IMG/VR virus record: IMGVR_UViG_3300035703_000047
Location: 1-64,000 of that record
Length of the DNA: 64,000 nucleotides
Reading direction: 5' to 3' (one strand)
Origin: a virus
This document shows positions 15,623 to 23,540 of the stretch, piece by piece. The position numbers were made by a program, and so were the translations under genes. Position 1 is the stretch's first letter, and every line of letters begins with the position of its first letter. The notes below the pieces were generated by a model. The model was not told the origin of the DNA. It made no database searches and was given only the letters and a program-made list of their open reading frames with translations.

Positions 15623-15784
15623 TCATTCCTCCAAATTTTTAGCCTCTGTACATATGACCCAATTATACCTCTTTTTAAGTTCATTTGCAAACCAATATGC
15701 AGCGGAAACTGAATCAAATAGTTTTCTATTTTTAACTGGAGATAACTCCCCAGGTTCAGTCCAAACTACTACATATTTACTCAC
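15623..15784 (-). CDS. Small protein following DNA polymerase, 53 aa
   Basis: A GTG start at 15784 overlaps the polymerase stop (GTGA). The product SKYVVVWTEPGELSPVKNRK and onward is a compact alpha/beta sequence with SVSAAYWFANELKKRYNWVIC; the stop is next to the following ATG. No homologue is recognised. Confidence 0.65.
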   Translation of the reverse strand: MSKYVVVWTEPGELSPVKNRKLFDSVSAAYWFANELKKRYNWVICTEAKNLEE

Positions 15785-18279
15785 GAAAAGAAACTCTCCA
15801 AACTAATGCTCTTTTCAACCGACCAACCAATTGAATCAAGAATAATCTTCATCGGTTCTACAAAAGACTTACTAAACTGCGTGTCATAATCTATATATTT
15901 TTCCAATTCAAGTTCTCTAGGGAAATCTTGGATAAAAGCCATTACATTTTCCTGAATAGGATTGGGAACTTTCAGATAAAGAAATTTTATCTTCTCTCCA
16001 CTTTGTATTGCGGGATACTTTTTATCCAGTCCAGCTTTCTTTGTGTAATGATTGTAAAGAATAGCGCCTCTAACATGAAAAGGAACTCCCTTATTATACA
16101 TTGTACTTTTAGAGATCCATTTATTGATCTCAGAAACACTACGAGGAAATGCAATCTGTTCTGGTGTCAATGATCTAAATTCTTTACGAGAGTTTTCAAT
16201 AAAATCGATTACATCATCTTCACCTTTAGTCATGATCAGGTCAATTGCATCTTTAATCATCTTCCGACAAGGTGCAGGAGTTGAAGTTTTGATTGCCTCG
16301 ATGCCCATCATTTTCAGTTTGGGTTTCTCATAACGAACTCCCTCAGAGTCCCACACACGAAGGATATAACGTTTTTTACCTGTCCAGATTCCACGTTCCG
16401 CAATATTCTCACGTTTCATGTACATCTTTTGATCGTATGCATTCAAGTAGTCGGCCAATTCTTGGTAAGAACCTTCAATATACTTTTCAAGTTCCAACGA
16501 ACAGACCTTATCAAGGAAAGTAACAACTTCATCAGTAGTTTTCTCTCTCCCTTTGAATACAGCGTCAACAAAAGGACCCATATTAAGATAAATGGAGTCA
16601 GTATCCATAGCAATGACATAATCAACCTCCTGAGTTTTGAGAACCTTATTCATATAAGAGTTCATTTTCTCCTCAATCCACTGAATGGCTACTTGACCAG
16701 ATAGAGTGATCGCTTCTGCATTTGCAAGTTTGTAGTAACGGAAATATTCATTACCAATAGCACCATAAGCAGAGTTAAGTGCAATCTTTTTAGCCATCTG
16801 AATGTTATCGCAACGAGAAATCTCTTTTTCCAATTCCTTGGTTTTAGTTTTCTCATAAGCTTTCTTCGCCTCAATCATCTTCTTTTTGAAGATAACTCGT
16901 TCATTGTACATCTTCTCCATAAGTTCTGGAAGGAACCCACGAATATCTTTCCTATACATTGCACCATTTGCACATACTGCATAGTCTTTGTACATCTCAA
17001 ATGTTAGTTCTTTCTTTAAGACTTTCTCCACATTCACATTGGGGTGACGAGTATCAACAAGAGTTTCTGGAGAAATGTTGTACTGCATAATCAAATGCGG
17101 GTACAGGGAGTTAAGGTCAAAGTTCACGACCCATTCATACATTCCTGGAGTCGGTTCTTTAACATAAGCGCCTGCATACTTTTCGCTCTTAGTATTGCGT
17201 TCCTTCTGAGGGATTACAATCTTTTTCTTGAGAAGATAATTGTAGATAATTGCATCCCAAGTCCTTACCTGATATGCAATGTCATTGAAGTTTACCTTTG
17301 CGTCAAACGCACGAGTGAAACATAGGTCAATGAGTTTTAGTTTATCCTCAAGTCGGTCTACAAGTTCTACGTCAACAATATTATATTCCACAAACTTTTG
17401 CCAGTTATTGGAATAGAAGTCACGAAAAGTATCGTATTCCGAGTGATCCAACTTGTTCTGACCCAACTCCATGAAAGCAATATGATCCAGTCGGTAGCTT
17501 TCCTGATTAGGAGTTGCAGGAGATTTCTTATAGAGATCCAGATAATCAATAATAGAAACACCAGCGATATCAACACTAAGTTGTTTACGACCAGAAATAG
17601 TTACCTCATTAACACGAACAATATTCCAAGGAGAAAGTTTCTTTGCAACCTTCTCACCCATCAATCTCGAAATACGACCCACAAGATATGGAAGGTCATA
17701 AAGTTCACAGTTCCAACCAGTAATTACTTCTGGAGTATTGTTCTGCCACCAATCCATAAAGGAACCAATCAGAGCATACTCATCCTTGCAATAAATATAA
17801 TTTACATTTTCTTGCGTGACTTTTGCAGGACGAGAACCAAATGTAGTAATCTGTTTAGTATTATAGTCCTGAACCGTAATCAATAAAAGTTCTTCAGCAC
17901 AATTAAATACATCAGGAAATCCACTTTCAGCAGCAACCTCGATATCAATTGTAACAAGTTTAATTTTGTTAATATCAAACTTAATTTCATCCTCGGGATA
18001 TTTTTCCGCAATATACTGATAAATGAATCTATCATTTCCGTACACACGGAATCCATCCACACCAGAGTATTTCTCAAGGAAATCTTTACAATCCCTAATT
18101 GTACCAGGGCGAATTGGTTCCACATCCTGACCATCTAGGGTTTTATATTCACTCTTCTTTTTCGAAGGAACGTAAAATGTTGGAAAAAACTCTTCTTTTA
18201 CTGTAAAATGTTTTCCGTTTTCATATCCACGAACAAGGATATTATTTCCAAGAAGAAAGACATTTGTATAAAATTTCAT
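15781..18279 (-). CDS. 43: DNA polymerase, T4 gp43-like family B
   Basis: 832 residues (T4 898). The 3'-5' exonuclease carries VTIDIEVAAESGFPD (Exo I DxE) and ITGWNCELYDLPYL (Exo II). Polymerase motifs are NFDLNSLYPHLIMQ (A), KIALNSAYGAIGN (B) and VIAMDTDSIYLN (C, DTDS). It copies the genome with the gp45 clamp. Its start overlaps the stop of the preceding Sm-like gene and its stop the next small gene. Confidence 0.97.
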   Translation of the reverse strand: MKFYTNVFLLGNNILVRGYENGKHFTVKEEFFPTFYVPSKKKSEYKTLDGQDVEPIRPGTIRDCKDFLEKYSGVDGFRVYGNDRFIYQYIAEKYPEDEIKFDINKIKLVTIDIEVAAESGFPDVFNCAEELLLITVQDYNTKQITTFGSRPAKVTQENVNYIYCKDEYALIGSFMDWWQNNTPEVITGWNCELYDLPYLVGRISRLMGEKVAKKLSPWNIVRVNEVTISGRKQLSVDIAGVSIIDYLDLYKKSPATPNQESYRLDHIAFMELGQNKLDHSEYDTFRDFYSNNWQKFVEYNIVDVELVDRLEDKLKLIDLCFTRAFDAKVNFNDIAYQVRTWDAIIYNYLLKKKIVIPQKERNTKSEKYAGAYVKEPTPGMYEWVVNFDLNSLYPHLIMQYNISPETLVDTRHPNVNVEKVLKKELTFEMYKDYAVCANGAMYRKDIRGFLPELMEKMYNERVIFKKKMIEAKKAYEKTKTKELEKEISRCDNIQMAKKIALNSAYGAIGNEYFRYYKLANAEAITLSGQVAIQWIEEKMNSYMNKVLKTQEVDYVIAMDTDSIYLNMGPFVDAVFKGREKTTDEVVTFLDKVCSLELEKYIEGSYQELADYLNAYDQKMYMKRENIAERGIWTGKKRYILRVWDSEGVRYEKPKLKMMGIEAIKTSTPAPCRKMIKDAIDLIMTKGEDDVIDFIENSRKEFRSLTPEQIAFPRSVSEINKWISKSTMYNKGVPFHVRGAILYNHYTKKAGLDKKYPAIQSGEKIKFLYLKVPNPIQENVMAFIQDFPRELELEKYIDYDTQFSKSFVEPMKIILDSIGWSVEKSISLESFFS

Positions 18280-18530
18280 TGAATAAGAGTCAAATAATCA
18301 TTAAGTAGAGTTTCTTTTGGATCAACTAAAGTCAAAATCTTGTCTGAAGAGATCATAATCGCATCCGAAGAATCGGTAAACTCAGATAACCATGGGCTCA
18401 ATTTTTCCTCCATAATTTGATATGGATTTATAAGTTTGCAATCTGGTTCTCCAAGTTCCGATACCATTGCGGCAATTCTAGAAATAATTGTTGTTCCGCC
18501 AACTAAAACAATAACTTGAACATCATCCAT
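18276..18530 (-). CDS. Sm-like fold protein, paralogue 1 (84 aa)
   Basis: Start chosen at ATG 18530 (MDDVQVIVLVGG), with GGAG before it; ATG 18539 is also possible. The sequence follows the Sm-like pattern: VQVIVLVGGTTIISRIAAMV, then KLINPYQIM, SPWLSEF and KILTLVDP. It is clearly related to the adjacent gene (18523-18915) and to 21722-22018 and 36374-36781. The GGTT replaces the usual SGEx. RNA binding is suggested by the fold family only. It directly precedes DNA polymerase. Confidence 0.75.
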   Translation of the reverse strand: MDDVQVIVLVGGTTIISRIAAMVSELGEPDCKLINPYQIMEEKLSPWLSEFTDSSDAIMISSDKILTLVDPKETLLNDYLTLIQ

Positions 18531-18915
18531 TTTCTCCATCTCCGTTGGATTCGATTAATTGTACACTACTTTCTTCAATGATTTCCGTTTTTTGATCCTC
18601 TACACTCAAATTCATTTTTGTTTCGTAAGATGTTTTAATCCATTCGTGAGGATTTACAATAGTAATCACCCAATCGGGATTAATTGCAACAGTTTTATCT
18701 TGAGATAAAACAATCCAAGGATAAAAAGAAACTCTATGTTCTACTTCACTATTAAGTGCGATTCCGGTTTCCATCAATAATTCCGGAGTCAAAAGTTTAA
18801 CAACGTAAGGATTGGAAAAAACCAAAGAAATCACTTCCTCTTTTTCATTAACATACTCTTTAATATCTGCAATAATATTTTCTCCAGATTTTAATAGTAC
18901 CAATTTAACCGACAT
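18523..18915 (-). CDS. Sm-like fold protein, paralogue 2 (130 aa)
   Basis: Start at ATG 18915 (MSVKLVLLKSGENIIADIKE), because upstream codons run into a terminator. Sm1-like strands KLVLLKSGENIIADI, then SLVFSNPYVVKLL, YPWIVLSQDKTVAI and WVITIVNPHEW form the four blocks shared with three other proteins here. An acidic C-terminal tail follows. It is first in the polymerase operon behind a sigma-70-type promoter, so it is made early. Function is not established. Confidence 0.8.
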   Translation of the reverse strand: MSVKLVLLKSGENIIADIKEYVNEKEEVISLVFSNPYVVKLLTPELLMETGIALNSEVEHRVSFYPWIVLSQDKTVAINPDWVITIVNPHEWIKTSYETKMNLSVEDQKTEIIEESSVQLIESNGDGENG

Positions 18916-18936
18916 AATTACTCCATACCTTTTATT

Positions 18937-18965
18937 ACGATACCACAAAAAAAGGGGGGTGTCAA
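18937..18965 (-). promoter_or_regulatory. Sigma-70-type promoter for polymerase operon
   Basis: TTGACA (18960-18965), a 17-base spacer, then TATCGT (18937-18942). The -35 is perfect and lies in the distal arm of the terminator; the -10 is weak. Position fits early expression of the Sm-Sm-polymerase-UvsX-gp41 operon. Confidence 0.5.
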
Positions 18966-18989
18966 CTGGATTTTGCCAGTCCACCCCTT
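18954..18989 (-). terminator. Rho-independent terminator
   Basis: On the minus strand AAGGGGTG...CTGG-loop-CCAG...CACCCC forms a strong two-part stem, followed by CCTTTTTTTG. It ends the Hsp20 transcript. Confidence 0.85.
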
Positions 18990-19014
18990 AGCGCCGACGA
19001 TATTCATAGAATAT

Positions 19015-19197
19015 TTAGTCGCCGTTACCACCATCGGAATCACCACCCCCGCCTGGATTCTTAGGCATAGCTTTTCCTGCAGAGACTGTTTTTGATTTAC
19101 CAGTCAACGGATTGTAGATTTTATGTCTAACGGCAGCAGGGTAAGAAATCTGTTTAATGTTTCCGACTTGTTCTAAGAACTGCTTAAAGGATTTCAT
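19015..19197 (-). CDS. Small protein with capsid-targeting-like leader, 60 aa
   Basis: 60 residues: MKSFKQFLEQVGNIKQISYP, then HKIYNPLTGKSKTVSAGKAM and a Gly/Asp tail (GGGGDSDGGNGD). The first ten residues match the leaders of the 5411 and 9549 proteins and of T4 internal proteins, though the cleavage residue order is FLEQ rather than FLxE. The start overlaps the hsp20 stop by 14 bases. It may be packaged or may be an adaptor; unproven. Confidence 0.7.
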   Translation of the reverse strand: MKSFKQFLEQVGNIKQISYPAAVRHKIYNPLTGKSKTVSAGKAMPKNPGGGGDSDGGNGD

Positions 19198-19621
19198 ACA
19201 CCTTTCGTTTCTGATGTTCAGGAATAATCCTATTTAGTTTGATGTGGAGAAGACCATCCTCAAACTTAACATCAGATACTTTAACATCGTCGGAAAGTGT
19301 CCAAGTCCTCGTAAAGGCCCTCTTTGCAAGACCATTGTGAAGATATTCTCCTAGATCCGAAGTTTCCCCCTTCTTCGCTTCAACGAAGAGTTTATTCCAT
19401 TCAGTGAAAACTTCAATATCTTCTCTTTTATATCCCGCAAGAGCAATCTCTAAACGAAACTCAGTTTCGCTCTCCTTAATCAAATTATATGGTGGATAGT
19501 TCGTTGAAGTTTCATGAACCGTTCCCAAACGGTTGAACCATTCATCCATACCAATACTGTATTTTTCAACATCATTTAAAAATTTGTCAATGTTAGCCGT
19601 GTTGTATTTTGCGAGTAACAT
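19184..19621 (-). CDS. hsp20: Small heat-shock protein Hsp20
   Basis: 145 residues with an alpha-crystallin domain: PYNLIKESETEFRLEIALAGYKREDIEVF (in parts), the conserved AFTRTWTLSDDVKV and FEDGLLHIKLNRIIPE, which is the A-x-x-x-n-GvL signature. It holds unfolded proteins in the cytoplasm; cyanomyoviruses commonly carry it, perhaps for virion assembly. A very strong ribosome site (AAGGAGG at 19628-19634) suggests high expression. The gene has its own leader and terminator. Confidence 0.95.
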   Translation of the reverse strand: MLLAKYNTANIDKFLNDVEKYSIGMDEWFNRLGTVHETSTNYPPYNLIKESETEFRLEIALAGYKREDIEVFTEWNKLFVEAKKGETSDLGEYLHNGLAKRAFTRTWTLSDDVKVSDVKFEDGLLHIKLNRIIPEHQKRKVYEIL

Positions 19622-19627
19622 GATAGA

Positions 19628-19634
19628 CCTCCTT
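19628..19634 (-). promoter_or_regulatory. Strong ribosome binding site of hsp20
   Basis: AAGGAGG, seven bases of near-perfect anti-16S complementarity, with six bases to the ATG. It fixes the hsp20 start. Confidence 0.85.
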
Positions 19635-19656
19635 AAGCGTCTGTTAGGTTGAATTA

Positions 19657-19673
19657 CGGATCCGAAGACTCCG
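19657..19673 (-). other. UUCG-capped hairpin in hsp20 leader
   Basis: On the minus strand CGGA(G)TC-TTCG-GATCCG folds into a short hairpin with a UUCG tetraloop and one bulged base. It could protect or regulate the hsp20 mRNA; no proof. Confidence 0.4.
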
Positions 19674-19732
19674 CTTTAGAGTATGGGCGGTAGAATTACC
19701 CGACCCATCGTTATTATATATCCAGATATTAA

Positions 19733-19765
19733 AAAAGAGGAAGGGTGTAAAACCGATCCTCTTTT
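19733..19765 (-). terminator. Rho-independent terminator after regA
   Basis: AAAAGAGGA (19757-19765 side) and TCCTCTTTT pair over 9 bp around a 15-base loop, with TT following on the minus strand. It separates RegA from Hsp20. Confidence 0.8.
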
Positions 19766-19784
19766 GTTGGGTATACCGAAAATA

Positions 19785-20216
19785 TCAGGGTTCTACCTTT
19801 TTTTTCTTACCGATATTGTACTTACTCTCAAGAACCCAATCTCCCTTATCCTTATAAGAAAGGACTTTGATTTGATTGAGAGGAGCTACATCAGTGATAG
19901 AATCTGGTTTTACAATAGTAACTAAACCCCAATCCGAAATTAGATTGATAATTCTATTGCGTCTCTGAACGTCATTCACAGTAAGATTTGCATGTTTGCC
20001 ATCAAGGGCAAACAATTCTTTGAAGTGAACGATATAATATCTACCTTGCTTATGCAAAATATGACAAGATTGATAAATCTTTTTTTCTTTGCGTGAGGCA
20101 ACACCAATACGGGTGAGCGTTTCACGGACTTTCAGAAAATCGTCTGGTTCATTAAGAACCACTTCAACCATTTGATCTTGTGACCAACTGACTTCAGGTT
20201 CAACAAAGGTACTCAT
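19785..20216 (-). CDS. regA: RegA translational repressor
   Basis: 143 residues. Strong match to T4 RegA blocks: LNEPDDFLKVRETLTRIGVA, IYQSCHILHKQGRYYIVHFKE and WVLESKYNIGKKKK at the end. RegA binds AU-rich ribosome-binding regions of early mRNAs and blocks their translation. An N-terminal extension of about 14 residues relative to T4 is visible. ATGA overlap with gp62 keeps the T4 order 44-62-regA. Confidence 0.95.
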   Translation of the reverse strand: MSTFVEPEVSWSQDQMVEVVLNEPDDFLKVRETLTRIGVASRKEKKIYQSCHILHKQGRYYIVHFKELFALDGKHANLTVNDVQRRNRIINLISDWGLVTIVKPDSITDVAPLNQIKVLSYKDKGDWVLESKYNIGKKKKVEP

Positions 20217-20602
20217 CTTTTGCCTCCAACATCAAGTTTTGATTTGATATAATTAATTTGATCTTTTGTTAGAATTTTCAGTGCTTGTTGGGCCTTTTCA
20301 TTACTATAACCATAGTACGATTTGACTGCATCAAGGTCTTGAATCTTCTCTTTTTTAAGCCACGGAGAAAATCTTTTCCGTTTCCTGACACTATTTAGTA
20401 AAAAATCATATTGCAACTTTGAAGGCAACCCATGATTCATGTTCATTTCATTTGCAAACATGATCGTATCAATGTGACCCGACATACATTTATTAACAAC
20501 GAATGCAGGATATTTTTTTTCCCACTGCGGATCTTCATTCTCCATCAAATATTCTTTTGTAAAATTGATGGAATTTAGATAGTCTTTAAGTTCGTAACTC
20601 AT
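20213..20602 (-). CDS. 62: Clamp loader small subunit, T4 gp62-like
   Basis: 129 residues (T4 187, so shorter, as in cyanophages). LKDYLNSINFTKEYLME at the N-terminus and EKKYPAFVVNKCMSGHIDTI are the recognisable gp62 blocks. It forms the clamp loader with gp44, opening gp45 on DNA. Position between gp44 and RegA supports the call, though a DUF4338-like gene, an Sm-like gene and a GIY-YIG-like gene are inserted between 44 and 62. Confidence 0.85.
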   Translation of the reverse strand: MSYELKDYLNSINFTKEYLMENEDPQWEKKYPAFVVNKCMSGHIDTIMFANEMNMNHGLPSKLQYDFLLNSVRKRKRFSPWLKKEKIQDLDAVKSYYGYSNEKAQQALKILTKDQINYIKSKLDVGGKR

Positions 20603-21720
20603 CGGATAATATCAATAGAATCTGGATTTTTATTCCAAGTCTCAAGTTCAGTACGAAGACGACCTTCGGACTTCAGAGTTTCATAACGATTAGAAGCTTT
20701 TTTCTTCCACCAATTTACGAGATGATCAAAATGAAACTTGTCATAATTTTGACCGGGACGCAATATTTCTTCCTGTCCAAGAATAACCTCACGAGAATTC
20801 TCAAAACCATAATCAGAAATATAAAATCTCTTTTGTTCAGTCAGATTTTTTGCATTTGCAATCGCAGTCTGGAACTCCACAACCTTTTGAGAAGGTAAGC
20901 TCTTTTTGATGATTGAGATCATTCGTTGTTGTGTTTTGAGTTTGCGACTCGATGCGTCCTCCTTTACCAAACCCTGATTGTTGTTCCTCTGAATAAACCA
21001 TTTGTTTAACTCCTGAAAGATTTCATCATGGAGCAGAGGAGTAAAATCACTTTGAGTAAGACCCTTGTACCTCATATAAGGTTTCAAACCATCATACTGA
21101 GATGAGGCTTTGGTAGAACCATAAAGAGAAGTAGTCTCAAATGAACAAATATCTGATCCATACTTCTTATTTAATGTTTCACGAGCAGTATGCGAACAAC
21201 AAAGAAGTGCAAGAAGTTTACCTCCAAGATAATTGAATCCAAAGGGTTGAGTGGGAACAATAATGAATCCCATAATTGCATGACGATTGAACCTAGACAA
21301 CTCTGGGGTTTGTCCAAGCCAATCATTACGAGGTTTAGAATTAATAGTAGGAGAACCAAAACGACAGAATCCAACGATCTTCTGTGTATTAGTTTCTTGC
21401 ACAATCCACTTTAAAGACTTGCCGGGAATACTATCCTCAATCGCGTGAGAAGTAGTGATCTGCAATCTTTCATTAAAATATTCATTTGTAAATCCACCCT
21501 TCTCTCCTGCAGGATAAACTTTGAAGTTCATATCCTGTGGGTGCATGTCAAATGCATCAAACATATCATCCTCGGGACCAATCCCAAGGATAGATGAAGG
21601 CATTTGTTCCATTCTATCCAGTTTCACATTACGCAGATATTCATCAATCCTTCCCATGTTAGAGAAATAATCAATAAATTTATCCGCTGCGTAAATCGCA
21701 TCATCAAGTTCTAGTTGCAT
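20599..21720 (-). CDS. DUF4338 (DruA-like) protein in clamp-loader operon
   Basis: 373 residues. The core at about 140-240 (NRHAIMGFIIVPTQPFG, NYLGGKLLALLCCSHTARE, FETTSLYGSTKASSQYDGLK) reads like DUF4338, whose bacterial members include Druantia protein DruA. LLALL, the TTSLYG box and the spaced YDxLK are the matching features. N-terminal 120 residues and C-terminal 110 residues are not recognised. The biochemical role of DUF4338 is not established, so function in the phage is open. ATGA overlap with gp62. Confidence 0.65.
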   Translation of the reverse strand: MQLELDDAIYAADKFIDYFSNMGRIDEYLRNVKLDRMEQMPSSILGIGPEDDMFDAFDMHPQDMNFKVYPAGEKGGFTNEYFNERLQITTSHAIEDSIPGKSLKWIVQETNTQKIVGFCRFGSPTINSKPRNDWLGQTPELSRFNRHAIMGFIIVPTQPFGFNYLGGKLLALLCCSHTARETLNKKYGSDICSFETTSLYGSTKASSQYDGLKPYMRYKGLTQSDFTPLLHDEIFQELNKWFIQRNNNQGLVKEDASSRKLKTQQRMISIIKKSLPSQKVVEFQTAIANAKNLTEQKRFYISDYGFENSREVILGQEEILRPGQNYDKFHFDHLVNWWKKKASNRYETLKSEGRLRTELETWNKNPDSIDIIR

Positions 21721-21721
21721 A

Positions 21722-22018
21722 TCAGAGAATCAGTTTCTTTTCACCAGGAGTTACGAGTTTACTCCCATAGATTTCATTATACTTGTTTTTAATTTGACTA
21801 TCAACATCTGCAATATAAACCACAAAGTTTTTAGAAACCTGAACTTCGGGATTATCTTTATCAATTACAGGAGTCCACGGAGCAAATCCAACACCACCTT
21901 GAGCTGTTGGAAGAACTACAAGACCATTTTTAAGAGTGACAGAAGTATCTGTTTCGGAAACTAGTTCCGCAACGACTTCTTCACCTGTAGAAATACGAAA
22001 TAGTTTTACATTAATCAT
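21722..22018 (-). CDS. Sm-like fold protein, paralogue 3 (98 aa)
   Basis: 98 residues: VKLFRISTGEEVVAELV, then SVTLKNGLVVLP, FAPWTPVID and NFVVYIADVDSQIKNKY. The order of Sm-type GE box, LxN box, PW box and final strand is the same as in the three other paralogues. It is coupled to the GIY-YIG-like gene by ATGA and separated from the DUF4338 gene by one base. RNA binding is inferred from fold similarity only. Confidence 0.75.
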   Translation of the reverse strand: MINVKLFRISTGEEVVAELVSETDTSVTLKNGLVVLPTAQGGVGFAPWTPVIDKDNPEVQVSKNFVVYIADVDSQIKNKYNEIYGSKLVTPGEKKLIL

Positions 22019-22590
22019 ATGAAATGTTCCTCAAGTACACCATAATTTTGCATAATTTCCGAAGAATATGAATCTGGATTTTTTCCCTTACCATCCACTT
22101 CCATATTCATGAGTGGGGATTTACCAAATTTCCTTTGGTATTGATAAATTTCGTAATGTTCCCTACTGATCATCCAGGATTTAAGACAATGATCCGGATC
22201 TTCTTTTGGTGGACAAATAAATCCAACCCACAATGGGATACCCGTAAGAGTTCCATTCAAAACATCATCACCACACCCATACCGTTCAACAAAAAGTTCA
22301 TACTTCTTTTCGTTGCAAATACCAGTTGTCAAAGGTTTGTGGTGGGAAGTCATTCTTTTATGAAGATGAGTTCTCAACTTACCTTTATGACCATTTTGTT
22401 TATCGTAATAGAATGGAGTTGTTCCACCAGATTCTCCAATGTAAACACATCCCTCAAAATCTGAAGGACATTCTGATGGTTTTGGCATAGTTTCATTCCA
22501 CACAAAACCATAAACTGCACCTCGCATTCCCACGATGTCAGCAAGTTTATGATAATCGGTAAAACGAATCCAGTGAGTATAAGGGATCAT
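22015..22590 (-). CDS. GIY-YIG-like nuclease domain protein
   Basis: 191 residues. GAVYGFVW (residues 24-31) and CVYIGESGG (48-56) supply the GIY and YIG elements, and KLRTHLHKRMTSHH follows with the Arg/His expected after them. The conserved Glu may be in the C-terminal half. The spacing is unusual and no homing-type DNA-binding tail is evident. It sits between gp44 and Sm-like genes with ATGA overlaps on both sides, which fits a fixed operon member rather than a mobile intruder. Confidence 0.6.
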   Translation of the reverse strand: MIPYTHWIRFTDYHKLADIVGMRGAVYGFVWNETMPKPSECPSDFEGCVYIGESGGTTPFYYDKQNGHKGKLRTHLHKRMTSHHKPLTTGICNEKKYELFVERYGCGDDVLNGTLTGIPLWVGFICPPKEDPDHCLKSWMISREHYEIYQYQRKFGKSPLMNMEVDGKGKNPDSYSSEIMQNYGVLEEHFI

Positions 22591-23537
22591 TTGAATTCAC
22601 ACTCCACCATGATTTCAGTCAAAGCTGCAAGAATATTCACTTCCTGGTCAGCCACGAACGCACATTGGTATTGATACTTAGCAATAATAAGAACGGCAGC
22701 AGGAATAGTTTGGGGTGAAAGATGGTCAAAAGCGGCGTCATAAACCCTGCGAAGTAGACTACTAGCATCGTTGTCCAAGTTCCCGACCACCCACTTTCGG
22801 ACTTCAGTAAAGTTTTTAGTTTTGAGATTCTTAACAAGTTCATTGATATTTACATCAGAAAATTCAGCAAGAATTGCAGAGTCAATCTTTCCACCAGCAG
22901 AGTACCGTTGACACTCGTTTAGGACTCGTCTCCAGTCTGGGAAGTGTTTGTTGATGAGTTCTGCAAGGACTTTAGGATCATATTGTACACTTTCCGCATC
23001 CAAGATGTTTTGTATACGCTTGAAGAAGGATCCTGCCAACTGGGCTTTTTCTTTTCCTTTGATACTGAACTCAACGACTGCACAACGGGAGTGGAGTGGT
23101 TCAATGATTTTGTTTTTGTAGTTGCAAGTGAAGATGAACCTACAGTTGTTATAAAACGTCTCAATATTAGCCCGTAGAAGGAGTTGTACATCGTGGGTTG
23201 TGTTATCAGCCTCATCAATGATGATGACTTTGTGTTTTGCATCACCCGCAGAAAGTGAGACGGTCGAAGCAAAGTTCTTTGCTTGGTTCCGTACCGTGTC
23301 CAGAAATCGTCCTTCGTCAGATCCATTGATGACATAGTAATCTACTCCCAGTTCTTCACACAGAGCTTTTGCAACTGTGGTTTTCCCACAACCTGCCGGA
23401 CCAGCAAGCATCAGGTTTGGAATTTCTTTGTTATTTAGAAACTCCAAAAAAGTCTTTTTGTTTGCATCTGGGAGAATGCAATCTTCAATTTTACGTGGGC
23501 GATATTTCTCAACCCACAGAAATTCATCACGACTCAT
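22587..23537 (-). CDS. 44: Clamp loader ATPase, T4 gp44-like
   Basis: 316 residues (T4 319). AAA+ features: Walker A LAGPAGCGKTTVAKAL (residues 42-57), Walker B VIIIDEADNTTHDVQ, the SRC box HSRCAVVEF, and sensor segments. It loads gp45 with gp62. Translation is coupled to the downstream GIY-YIG-like gene. Confidence 0.96.
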   Translation of the reverse strand: MSRDEFLWVEKYRPRKIEDCILPDANKKTFLEFLNNKEIPNLMLAGPAGCGKTTVAKALCEELGVDYYVINGSDEGRFLDTVRNQAKNFASTVSLSAGDAKHKVIIIDEADNTTHDVQLLLRANIETFYNNCRFIFTCNYKNKIIEPLHSRCAVVEFSIKGKEKAQLAGSFFKRIQNILDAESVQYDPKVLAELINKHFPDWRRVLNECQRYSAGGKIDSAILAEFSDVNINELVKNLKTKNFTEVRKWVVGNLDNDASSLLRRVYDAAFDHLSPQTIPAAVLIIAKYQYQCAFVADQEVNILAALTEIMVECEFK

Positions 23538-23540
23538 AAT

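Noticed and set aside
18916-18984. Longer start for the Sm-like gene at 18523
   Set aside because: The extension would run through the terminator and promoter and does not match its paralogues, which start near MSVKL.
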